DNA of 64,000 nucleotides from Eustoma russellianum (taxonomy: Eukaryota; Streptophyta; Magnoliopsida; Gentianales; Gentianaceae), in contig AP025055.1 in NCBI GenBank assembly GCA_036186865.1, positions 22,391,865 to 22,455,864 on the forward strand, read 5' to 3'. The position numbers and the translations under genes were made by a program. Shown here piece by piece: positions 1 through 9,705 of the stretch; the stretch's first letter is position 1, and the number at the start of each line of letters is the position of its first letter. Below the pieces are notes generated by a model, which worked only from the letters and a program-made list of their open reading frames with translations, made no database searches and was not told where the DNA came from.

Positions 1-558
1 GTTTTTCTACTTAATGCGTCCGCCATCTTATTGGCTTTTCCCGGGTGATATTGAATTGATAGGTCATAGTCCTTTATTAGTTCCAGCCATCTTCGTTGTC
101 GCATATTCAGTTCTTTTTGGGTGAATAAGTATTTGAGACTTTTGTGGTCTGTGAAAATCTCTCACTTTTCGCCGTACAAATAGTGTCTCCATATTTTTAG
201 TGCGAAGACCACAGCTGCCAACTCAAGGTCGTGTACAGGGTAGTTTTGTTCAAAGGGTTTTAACTGCCGAGATGCATATGCAATTACTCGATCTTTTTGT
301 ATTAGTACACATCCTAACCCGTTCTTAGAGGCATCACTATATACCACAAAGTTTTCTCCGGGAATGAGCTGTGCCAGGACTAGGGCGGGAAGTCAGTTTC
401 TTCTTCAATTCGGTAGTTAAAGCTACTCTCGCAGTCTGAGGTCCATTCAAACTTGGTTTTCTTCTGGGTTAAGTGGGTCATGGGCATAGAAATCCAGGAA
501 AATCCTTCTACAAACTTTCGATAGTAACCCGCGAGACATAGAAAACTTCATACCTCCG
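1..558 (-). pseudogene. pol: Copy 1 pol remnant: RT connection and RNase H
   Basis: On the minus strand this encodes the end of the reverse transcriptase (SFLCLAGYYRKFVEGFS, positions about 470-550) and the start of RNase H (DASKNGLGCVLIQKDRV and IAYASRQLKPFEQNYP, about 230-345). The reading continues off the left edge towards DHKSLKYLFTQKE-type sequence. RNase H removes the RNA strand of the RNA/DNA hybrid during reverse transcription. Premature stops and frameshifts occur, for example a TGA where VRSFL is expected at about 548. The upstream side is fused directly to gag: protease, RT fingers and RT palm are missing, so copy 1 has a deletion of roughly 1.4 kb compared with copy 2. Confidence 0.85.
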
Positions 559-1782
559 TAACATTGTCGGCTTCCTCAGCAGCTGCGTCGGTCATAGTGT
601 GGACTCGTGCGTTGGTACGCTAACGCTAAGGTTTTGGTGGCTGTCGCTGTTGCTGGGTTCCCTTTTCAGGACACTCTCTGGTCATGTGTCCTGTTTTCCC
701 GCATCCAAAACAGTGGTCCCTTTGTTTTGGCAGTCCTTTAGGATGTGCCCAGTCTGACCGCATCCGAAACATTTTCCAGTCTGGACATAGCATTCTCCTA
801 CATGGAACCTTCCACAATGTGCGCATTTTGGAATGGCAAGTTGTTGTCCCTGATTTTGTGATTGGTTTTTCTGGGAGCGGCGCTGGAATCGGTTTTCTCC
901 CTTGGCGCCCTGGCCCCTTGGCATTTTCTTGGCGGTCTTACGGGGCCCTCCGCTTCCGGTCGTCTCCTTTCCCCTCTCTGATTAAACTCATCCCTGCGGA
1001 TGATATCTCGCTCAATTCGATAGCATGCATCTAGAAGGGCACAAAGTTGGCTGGGTTGGCATTAACCAACCAGGTTCGGATTCTAGGGTTCAGTCCTCTC
1101 TCAAATTTCAACATCTTTGTTTCCTCGTCATTCATAGTGGATGGTTGGAATCTTCCCAGAGCTATAAATTTGTTGGCGTAATCAGCAACCGTCATTCCCG
1201 ACTCTTGCATTAAGGATTCAAATTCATGTCTTTTCTGTAGCTTGACTGAAGGGGGTATGTAGAACTTATTAAACTCCTGTAGAAACCTTTCCCAGGGAAT
1301 TGGTCTTGGCAAAGCTTGGAGATTGGCCTTCCACCAATGGTTGGCCTCTCCTAACAAAAAGGATCTGACTGCTTGAGTCTTCATTTCCTCTGGGGCTCTG
1401 ATCAGTTCGAAGCAATATTTTCTACCTCATCAAGCCATTTTTCAGCCATATCAGAATCTGACTTCCCTTCGAACAGCAGAACATTGGCTCTTTTCAACTT
1501 CTCAAAGTAATACTGAGCATCTCTAATCGGCTCGTGAGGTTGAGGGTTATTCTGCTGTAGCATCACTTGTCCAATTTGTGTAACCGTTTGGCAAAATTTT
1601 TGAAAAGTATTCATGTCTGGCATCATAGGTGGAAAAGGTCCTTGTGGTGGAGGGACATTTTGAACTGGCGGTGGTCCTTGGCCTTGAGGTGGTGGAGGTG
1701 GAGAGGCCTGAGCGGGTGGAGGTGGGACATGCTCTTGCACCTCGGGCCTAGCTCTGGTCGGTCTCCCTCTGGGTCGCACCAT
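559..1782 (-). pseudogene. gag: Copy 1 gag (capsid and zinc knuckles)
   Basis: The start is the ATG at 1782-1780 (MVRPRGRPTRARPEVQ), chosen because the same basic, proline-rich N-terminus opens gag in copy 2 and lies about 280 bp from the PBS. In order it encodes a proline/glutamine-rich N-terminus, a Retrotrans_gag capsid core (FLLGEANHWW and NKFYIPPSVKLQKRHEFE), and two or three CCHC zinc knuckles (CFGCGQTGHILKDC, CFGCGKTGHMTREC, about 640-800). Gag packages the RNA and forms the particle. The frame breaks near 1400 and again in the knuckle region. The C-terminus jumps at about 558 into late RT sequence, so the gag/protease border and the insert found there in the other copies are deleted. 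Confidence 0.85.
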
Positions 1783-2060
1783 CTGCAGCACGCAGTGTCG
1801 ACTTTATTTAGTACAGAAGCATCACAACCGGTAATCAAAATGTAACTAATCATATCGGGAGAACATATGCATACATACGTTACTTTTAGGATAGGTCATT
1901 AGGTGGGACCTATTAACTGGCCGTGCCCTACTTGGTTGGTCAAAGTCGTTCCGTTCTAAGGTCAACTCTCATTCTAAGATCAAATCTTAGGTCTAAGATC
2001 AAACTTAGTGGGACTATAATCATAACTTAGTTCTACATTCTGCCCGGATCTGGAGCCTTA

Positions 2061-2072
2061 GCTCTGATACCA
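2061..2072 (-). promoter_or_regulatory. Primer binding site, tRNA-iMet type (copy 1)
   Basis: The minus strand reads TGGTATCAGAGC, the standard plant initiator-methionine tRNA primer complement, three bases inside the LTR end. It shows that the LTR at 2076-6140 is the 5' LTR of copy 1. Confidence 0.9.
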
Positions 2073-2075
2073 ACC

Positions 2076-5000
2076 TGTGGCGCCCCGCACCCCGGCCCTG
2101 CCAAAGTCGGTGCACCCGCCGTACTTCACTAAGGAGAGTACTAGGTGTCGTCCATACGCGTCGTGATCCATGATTCTAATGCATGGATCTTTGTGCTTTC
2201 GCGCAATAAACATGCGAAACCATGGCAGAATTTAAAACTTCAAATTAAAGCGTCATCATAAGCAGTTAAAGATTACAACCCACATAATCGTAGCAGAAAA
2301 CGACAAAAGTAAATTGTTCCCCATCACAATTACAAAGCATCATCATCATCCCTTAACGCTGGTATGCTCGGTCTACTAACCCTGGACATCCTCCAATGCA
2401 CTCACGGGTAGGGAACCCTAGGCTCGTCATCAATCCATTCAACTTTGTCTCCTGCCACCTCTGGAGAGAAAAATAGGGTGAGTGACGATGTCACCAGCAA
2501 GTATACTATAATAGTCATGAGTTAAATGGAAAGTATGAGCAAGAACCGAACCCCAAATAATATTTGGTTTAGAAGCATACCTGTCCTCCGATCAACATTC
2601 GATAAGGATCATCGCTTAATGCAGTAAGGTCATAACTTAAGAGAATCACTAGTTAGAGCAGAATATAACACAAGGAGACTGTAACATGCATCGACGAGTA
2701 ACCCAATAATCATCATCACTTAGGTTCTACAAGATCATGACAACTTAGTCTAAATATCATGTGTCGCTACACAATGACTCCATACGTGACATGCATGCAT
2801 ATGCACATGTAATGCGTCATGATAAGATGAGAAAACGATTTTTCATGCTTTTCTTTCAAATCATCATCGTCATAAAACAATAGAGTGTTCAGATCTATCT
2901 TCCCGGATCTGAGGCGGTAACTTCTCCCCTTCGAATCTATTCCTCCCAGATTTGGAACGGTAACGTCATCATACTTGCCGGGTCTATTCTATTCCGGGCC
3001 CGCACGGTCATCATACTGGCAGGGTCTATATTCCGGGCCCGCACGGTCATCATACTTGCAGGGTCTATTCTATTCTATTCGGGCCCGCACGGTCATCATA
3101 CAGCAGGGTCTATTCTATTCCGGGCCCGCACGGTCATCATTCATACTGGCCAGTTCATACTCACACACGGTACCGGTGGGGAAGCGTTTTTTAAAAACAC
3201 AAAAATCATCTTTTTGAAAACGCTTTTCATCTTTCTTTCACGTAAAATCCATGCCATAAATCATGCATGTGACGATGAATGCAATATATGACATGTAACG
3301 TGCAAATGACGGCATAGTGCATAAAAAAACGAATGGACACATTCCGTTGACATGCTGGAATTTTCCAGCTTCGTAACGTCTACTTCTTAGGAGTTTTCTG
3401 CTAAAATGCACGTTTTGGACCCATTTAACCACATGTACTCCTCCGTGACTGTCATAAGTGAACGCCATGCATGTGTTGCGAACTTACGATATCAATATGG
3501 GACTCATTTACTCCTTTTCATAAAACAATGCAATCTGAATTCTGAAACGACCATATTTTACTATAAAATTTATTGTGACAAATCCTTTAATCTTTTTCTG
3601 GAAATTCCAACTCCCTAACTTAATAAACTCATTGGGCTAGCATCCTGCCAATTTTTAGCCCAAAACCAATTTTCTAAGGCCCTTTTCCAGATCATGCAAA
3701 GTGTGACATAAATTCTGCCTATCCAGCATAATTCAGTTTGACCCGTTTTACTAGGAAATTAATTAAAAATAAACCACAACTTATTTTGATAAAATTCCAA
3801 CTGCCATCTCTCCTTTATTCATGACTAGTACCATGCCGAAAATTAATGGATTTGCATACCCCTAAGGTCCATTTTTAGGCTACTAAACACATTACTTGAA
3901 TTCTGTCCAGTACAACCTTTCCAGTAAGACCAATCTTAGTAGAAAATTCATTAAAAATAAACCGTGGCTCTTTTTAAGGTGATTCCAACTCTCACACCTA
4001 ACAAACACATAAAATATTAGCATACCAAAAATCAGTGGAATTGAAGGTTCCTAAGGTCCCTTTTCTGGCTTCACAAGACAGCTAAAATTTCGGTCCAGCT
4101 CCAGAATTTTTCAGTGATCATATCTTCTTCCTAAATATCCTTGGCTCACATTTTTGTCACTATTACTTAGAAACAATTTGAGATGAACACACACACCCTT
4201 CAATCAGCCTCATTATTGGTGCATGCAAGAAAATGACAAACTCAAGAGTATTTTAAGCCTAACACACAACAAGATTAAACCTTGTCCCCATTTCCTTGCT
4301 ATAATGACATTTTCCATTTAAAACTCACCCAACTCCCTTACCCTTCCACCGTGGCCCCTTTCACCATAAAAGAAAGGATCTTTAACACATTCAAGCCTAG
4401 ATTAGAACATAAACATGCATATAATCATGAAAGAACACATCTTTGGAGCAAAGTTCCACTCCTTCACATTTAAAACCTAGGGCCGAAAGTTTTGGCCTTC
4501 AACTTACCATTTCACAACTAAGATTAAATCTTAGGTATTTCTAGCCATTCATGCACACTTTCACATTTAAACCATAAGAAGTATAGTGTACTTGCCTTGT
4601 TTGCTTACTCTTCTTGGAAGGGTGAAAAGTTGAAGTCTTTCTCTCCTCTACACATGCATTCCCACGGTGGTGGGGGAGAAAGAAGGGAAGATAGTTAGTC
4701 TATGCTTTTAACTCAACATTCTTCCAAAAGAAAGCTAGAGGGCTTACCAAAAGGTGTGAGTAGTGTCCAAGCTTCTCTAAGCTAGAGTTCTTGAAAGCTT
4801 GAAATCCTTGAGCCTAGAGACCATTAAGGTCACGGTTTTGGAGCAAAGAGAGGCACACCATGAGTTTCATCTTCATGAAGGTAGAAATGTCTTCTTAGGA
4901 GGCTAAGAATACTTACCTAATGTCACTTAGCTTTGGAGGAATCCAACTCTTCTTGGTGGTCCTCTTGGCCGGGTTGGAAGAGAAAAAGGAAGGAAAGAAG

Positions 5001-6140
5001 TTCCTTTTTGTTCTTGAGACACCTTGGGGTGTTAGGAATCTAGGAAATGTTCAAGTGTACTTTGGGGAAAACTCTTCCTTTCTTGGTTAAGCTAGCCGTT
5101 GGGTAATAAGGGGTGGGGTTAGGGTTTGCCTTAGTTCTTCAAGTGGCCATGGTCATCTTTGGCTAACCAAGATTACTTACCACTAACTATAGTTACTTTA
5201 GACCAACCATAGTTTCTTTTGACTAACCATAGTTCCTTTTAGGTTTGGTTAGGTTAACTCTCATTAAGTCTAGCCACCTTTCTTAATTAGCCTCCCTCCC
5301 CCTTCCCTTCTTAATGTAACCGGCGGTTGGGGTCTTTAATGACCCCAACTACCTTTGTAATTTTATTTTTTCTCCTCTCTCTTTTGTTTTTATAGAAAAA
5401 TGATACACATTTATGCCATTAGTTAACATTTAAATAAGGATTTTGTGATAGTCCTTCTTGGCTATGGCCGAAATTCACAGGCCATGGAGCAAATGGAATC
5501 CTTTCTTGTAATGCACATAGTACTCTTCATAATATACTTATATTGATCATTGTAATTTCATGCGCAAGCGTAAATTGTCACATGTTTACTAACTCAACTT
5601 TAGGTACAAGACGGATTCTATAATTGGGTTACAACAATATTGTGACTACATCATGCATAACTACTCTATATTATTGCTTTAGTAAGCAATTAAAGTGTGT
5701 AATTGGCCTTTTTAACAAAAAAGTGGTCTTCTAATTACCTCCTCTACCCAGCGGAGTAGTGGAGGAAAAAGTAATACTTTTCTTCTTTTTACTTTTTAAT
5801 CTCATTTAGTACGACACTAAATGCTAGAATGAACTTTTCATGCCTTCTTTTACTAAGACTACTAAAGGTTAGTTGCTTGTAGTAAAAGAAACCCTATTTT
5901 AATATCCCCAATGCCCTTATGGCCGAAATTATGAAAAATCTTGGAAGGGTAAAATTGTCATCTCACATACTTCATAAGACATACTCTTGTCATTTCCATT
6001 ATTTATGGAATTTACCTTAAGGAGAATTAATTAAAGCAGTCGTAATAAACTTAAATAAAAATGCACTCGAAGAATCCATCCTTCCATTAATTCATTCATA
6101 TAGTCTCAAGTACAATACGATCTTTTGTTGGGGTATAACA
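2076..6140 (-). repeat. Hybrid LTR (3' LTR of copy 2 and 5' LTR of copy 1)
   Basis: A 4065-bp LTR with TG...CA ends (TGTGGCGCCCC at 2076, GGGTATAACA at 6140). The left border is set by the PBS and the right border by the polypurine tract. It has no supportable gene; the short open frames are chance. From 5637 to 6140 it is nearly identical to 14726-15166, apart from an extra block of about 60 bp near 5716-5790. The other 3.5 kb is only patchily similar to the LTR at 11235-15166, so this LTR is mosaic. It contains a minisatellite at 2885-3165. Confidence 0.9.
2885..3165. repeat. LTR minisatellite with GGGTCTATTC...CGGGCCCGCACGGTCATCAT units
   Basis: About six imperfect units of roughly 40-45 bp inside the LTR. 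Each pairs a left arm (CAGATCTA or GGGTCTA) with a right arm (GGATCTGAGGCGG or CGGGCCCGCACGG), and GTCATCATAC lies between units. The first unit has CAGATC at 2890 and GATCTG at 2906, the same arms as in the copy 4 LTRs. Confidence 0.8.
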
Positions 6141-6178
6141 TCCTTCCCCCTTTATTACAAGTTTCGTCCTCGAAACTT
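6141..6178 (-). promoter_or_regulatory. Polypurine tract and conserved stem-loop (copy 2)
   Basis: On the minus strand a purine tract (AAAGGGGGAAGGA) touches the LTR start TGTTATACC; it would prime plus-strand DNA synthesis. Just upstream, 6159-6178 is a perfect 8-bp stem around an AGGA loop (AAGTTTCG-AGGA-CGAAACTT). The same structure stands before the PPT in the other elements of this window. Confidence 0.85.
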
Positions 6179-6185
6179 AAGGGTA

Positions 6186-6371
6186 CTAATCAAAACGGTA
6201 CGGGTATAATCTTCTCATGTCTTCCTCCGTCTCCCAAGTAGCTTCGTCAATCAAATGGTGCTTCCACTGCACCTTAACCATAGGGATTGATCGTTTCCTT
6301 AATGTCTTTTTCTTGCGGTCCACGATCTTCTCGGGCTCTTCTTCATATGTCGCATCAGCTTCAACTTTCAA
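6186..6371 (-). pseudogene. pol: Copy 2 chromodomain (C-terminus of integrase)
   Basis: Encodes a chromodomain-like segment (KVQWKHHLIDEATWETEEDMR, then LYPYRFD and a stop at 6188-6186). In chromoviruses this module binds modified histones or heterochromatin and directs integration. The conserved pattern V-x-W-x3-A-TWE is visible. It ends about 30 bp before the PPT, the usual position of the pol C-terminus. It is cut off from the integrase body by a frameshift near 6465. Confidence 0.85.
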
Positions 6372-7600
6372 AGGTTGTCCTCAATGATATGACTAGGCTC
6401 ATGCACATACCGGCGAAGCTGAGATACATGAAACACATCGTGAAATTGAGACAATGAGGCGGTAGTAGTGCTAGTCGGTAAGCAACTTCCCCAATCCTTT
6501 CAAGAATTTCGTATGGTCCAATAAACCTAGGGCTTAACTTTCCTTTGATACCAAATATCTTAACTCCTTTTGATGGAAACACTTTCAAGAACACCTTTTC
6601 TCTGGCTTGAAATTCCGATGGCCGCCGCTTCTCGTCTGCCCAAATCTTGCTTCTATCTTGGGCCGCTTGCAACCTTTGCTTGATGATTATTACTTTCTCT
6701 CGAGTCTGTTCTACTAGGTCAGGTCCTGTGAAAACCTTATCTCTGATTTCATCCCAATAAAGTGGAGAGCGGCACTTTCTTCCGTAGAGCGCTTCATACG
6801 GAGCCATCCCAACAAATCGATGATAACTGTTATTATAAGAGTACTCCACTATTTTGAGACTCTTGTCCCAATTTCCTCCAAAGTCAAGTGTACAAGCTCG
6901 CAAAATGTCTTCCAGCATTTGGATGGTTCTCTCCGATTGACCATCCGTCTGAGGGTGAAATGCAGAGCTCATTCGTCTCTCAGTACCTATTGCTTTTTGA
7001 AAAGCTATCCAAAATCGGGATGTAAAGCGAGGGTCGCGGTCATAGACAATGCTCATGGGTACTCCATGAAGGCTCAAAATCTGATCAACATACATCATAG
7101 CCAACATCTCCATAGGGGCTTTGATGGTAATAGCCATGAAGTGAGCAGATTTTGTTAAACGATCGACGACCATCCAAATGGCATCATGTCCATTCTTTGT
7201 CCTTGGCAGGTCAATCATGAAGTCCATAGCGATGTGGTCCCACTTCCACTCAGGAACTTCAAGAGGCTGGAACAATCCAGCGGGTCTCTGATGTTCCGCT
7301 TTCACTTTCTAACAAACCAAACACTTCTCCACGAATTCCGCAACTTGCCTCTTCATGCCATGCCACCAGAATTTTTGTTTTAAATCTTGGTACATTTTGT
7401 TGGCTCCGGGATGAATATATAAACGAGAATTATGAGCTTCCCGAAGAACCTCCTTCCTTATGTCATCGTCATTAGGTACACACAGTCGTCCTTTAAACCA
7501 GAAATTATCATCGCCTCTGATCTCAAAATCCTCAGATGGTTTTGTCTTTACTTTGTCCTTAATTTTCTTCAAGGCTTCATCTCTTTCTTGACCCTCCTTA
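6372..7600 (-). pseudogene. pol: Copy 2 integrase
   Basis: Contains the HHCC zinc domain (H..H, then CLVC at about 7312), the catalytic core and the GPY/F region. Core residues can be placed: the first D in AMDFMIDLP, the second in YDRDPRFTSRFW, and the E in FHPQTDGQSERT. The C-terminal part has SPRFIGPYEILERIGEVAYRL (GPY/F module). Integrase inserts the double-stranded cDNA into the genome. Defects are a TAG at 7311-7309 after CLVC (a CAG codon in relatives), a TGA at 7608-7606, and a frameshift at about 6465 before the chromodomain. Otherwise it reads open for about 310 codons, so decay is moderate. Confidence 0.88.
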
Positions 7601-8712
7601 ATTTGTCAATCAGTGAAGGAATCAATCAACACCAACTTAGCGATCACGCTATCAATGGAATCAACCACCTCGGGAGCAAACTCTTCAATATCACGCTGCA
7701 AAGGTGGTTGACGTGGATGGCTTGTCTTTCGACTCAATGCGTCGGCGACCTTATTAGCTTTTTCCGGATGATACTGAATTGAGAGGTAGTAATCCTTCAT
7801 TAATTCTAGCCATCGACGTTGACGCATGTATTCCTTCTGAGTAAAAAGGTACTTAAGACTCTTGTGATCCGCGAAGATCTCACAGCTTTCACTATACAAA
7901 TAGTGTCTCCATATTTTTAAGGCAAAGACTACAGTTGCAAGCTCGAGATCGTGTACTGGGTAATTCTGCTCAAACGGCTTCAGCTATCGGGATGCGTATG
8001 CAATCACTCGGTCTCTTTGCATAAACACACATCCCAGTCTGTTTTTCGAGGCATCTCTGTATACTATGAAACTTTCACACGGAATTGGTTGCGCCAACAC
8101 TGGAGCAGAAGTCAACTTTTCCTTCAGTTCAGTAATACTCCTTTCACAGTCTGAGGTCCATTCGAACCTTGCCTTTTTGTGGGTCAAACAGGTTAGGGGC
8201 ATCGCAATCTGAGAAAACCCTTCCACGAACTTGCGATAATAGCCAGCAAGACCAAGGAAACTCCGTACTTCCGTAAAATTTGTTAGCCTTGGCCATTCTG
8301 TAATTGCCTCGATCTTTTTGGGATCTACTGATATTCCATCCTCAGATATAACATGTCCCAGAAATGCGACACTGCGTAACCAAAATTTGCATTTACTGAA
8401 TTTGACATACAGTTTCTTTTTCCGTAAAATGTCGAGGACGGTCCTTAAATGGGCCACATGGGACTCTTCATCCGGTGAGTAGATCAAGATATCATTGATG
8501 AAAACTACAACAAACTTGTCCAGTTGTTCTTGAAATACTCGATTCATCAGATCCATAAATGCCGCGAGGGCGTTGGTCAATCTGAATGGCATTACAAGAA
8601 ATTTTTAATGTCCATAATGTGTCGTGAATGCAGTTTTTGGGACATCCTCAGCTTTGATCTTCAATTGGAAGTATCCCGAACGAAGATCAGTCTTGCTGAA
8701 AATTCACGCCCC
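7601..8712 (-). pseudogene. pol: Copy 2 reverse transcriptase palm/thumb and RNase H
   Basis: The part of RT downstream of the 71-bp insert. It starts with a motif A region (IFSKTDLRSGYFQLKIKAED), continues through MPFRLTNALAAFMDLMNRVF and LGLAGYYRKFVEGFS, then RNase H (DASKNRLGCVFMQRDRVIAYASR, FADHKSLKYLFTQKE). The catalytic FIDD box reads FIND: the Asp at 8494-8496 is AAT, a G-to-A type change that kills polymerase activity. Further stops are a TGA in the third codon after the insert (8706-8704) and a TAG at 7986-7984 inside the RNase H domain. The RNase H intron-like insert of copy 3 is absent here. Confidence 0.88.
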
Positions 8713-8783
8713 CTGCATCATGATATTTTTAGGCAGTGTTCATAATAGACTTATCATTGAAATAAAAATTCTGAATCGCTTAC
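8713..8783 (-). other. Intron-like 71-bp insert in copy 2 RT
   Basis: On the minus strand the coding frame ...DQLR stops at CTTCGA, followed by GTAAGC; 71 bp later ATGATGCAG is followed by GGGGCG, where RT coding resumes (IFSKTDLRSGY). The insert starts with GT, ends with AG, has an in-frame stop (TGA) and is AT-rich. Removing it restores the frame. Copy 3 has an insert of the same length at the same codon boundary. I infer a spliceosomal intron; there is no RNA evidence. Confidence 0.75.
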
Positions 8784-9624
8784 TCGAAGCTGATCGAACA
8801 GGTCATCGATCCTATGCAATGGGTATTTGTTCTTTATTGTAATCTTGTTGAGTTCTCTATAGTCAATGCATAAACGCATACTCCCATCATTTTCTTTACA
8901 AATAACACAGGAGCACCCCAAGGCGAAACACTTGGGCGAATGAGCTTCTTCTCCAGCAACTCACGTAACTGCTCCTTCAATTCTTTTAATTCCGCAGGCG
9001 CCATTCGATAGGGAGCCTTCGATATTGGCTCAGCTCCCGGAATTAGATTAATTTCAAAAGAGATTTCTCGATCCGGGGGAAGACCCAATAATTCCTCTGG
9101 AAAAACATCAGGATATTCTCGGACCACCGGAACTTGAGAAAGGTCGGAGGGCGCTTGATCGACATTCAATGCATAAATGAGAAACTCTTCGTGTCCTTTC
9201 TTCAATGCCTTACTGGCGCGAATCGCATTTACATAAACGTTCTTGGGGCACTTCCTTAATTTTGAACCTCCCTGAAAGTTTACTTCCTTGCGTGTTGGGT
9301 TCTTAATAGTAACCAATTTTTCACTGCAATCGATGTGTGCAAAATTCATAGAGAGCCAATCCATTCCAAGAATTACATCGAAATCAGTCATGGGTATGGG
9401 AATTAAGTCGGCGTCAAACCGGTGATGATCAAACTCAAGCACGCAATTTCTGAAGATGTGATGAGACACAAGCACCTGATCCCCACATGCTTGAACTCTA
9501 TAGGGTGTCTCACTATGTATTGGGTTGTGATCAATATTCTTTGCAAATTTCTTCGAGATAAATGAGTGGCTAGCGCCACTATCAAATAGTACATTGGCAG
9601 GCACAGAACATACTAAGATAGCTC
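8784..9624 (-). pseudogene. pol: Copy 2 protease and RT N-terminus
   Basis: Begins within the glycine codon interrupted by the upstream insert and continues ILVCSVPANVLF, then the aspartic protease active site DSGASHS (about 9590-9570) and the second protease region VILGMDWL. Next come the linker DVFPEELLGLPPDREISFEI and the RT fingers (SKAPYRMAPAELKELKEQL, RPSVSPWGAPVLFVKK). A frameshift at about 8900 breaks the run before the LCIDYRELN motif, whose out-of-frame remains are visible. The protease would cut Gag-Pol into mature proteins. It ends at 8784 at the second insert. Confidence 0.88.
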
Positions 9625-9705
9625 CTGAATATGCAAGATTCACTAAGCGACAGCAAAGCAATAGTATTTGCAAAATTTAAGTATTGCATAAATTTTAAAA
9701 CATAC
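9625..9705 (-). other. Intron-like 81-bp insert at the copy 2 gag/protease border
   Basis: On the minus strand gag reads GATGTTGTGGTAG, then GTATGTTTTAA (stop), and 81 bp later CATATTCAG followed by GAGCTATC. Splicing would complete a glycine codon (G|GA) and join the zinc-knuckle tail to AILVCSVPANVLF. Without splicing, translation ends three residues after the border (G-M-F-stop). Copy 3 has an 84-bp GT...AG insert in the same phase at the same residue. Confidence 0.78.

Noticed and set aside
684..1213. Plus-strand open frames opposite gag
   Set aside because: Antisense shadows of the copy 1 gag knuckles and capsid core.
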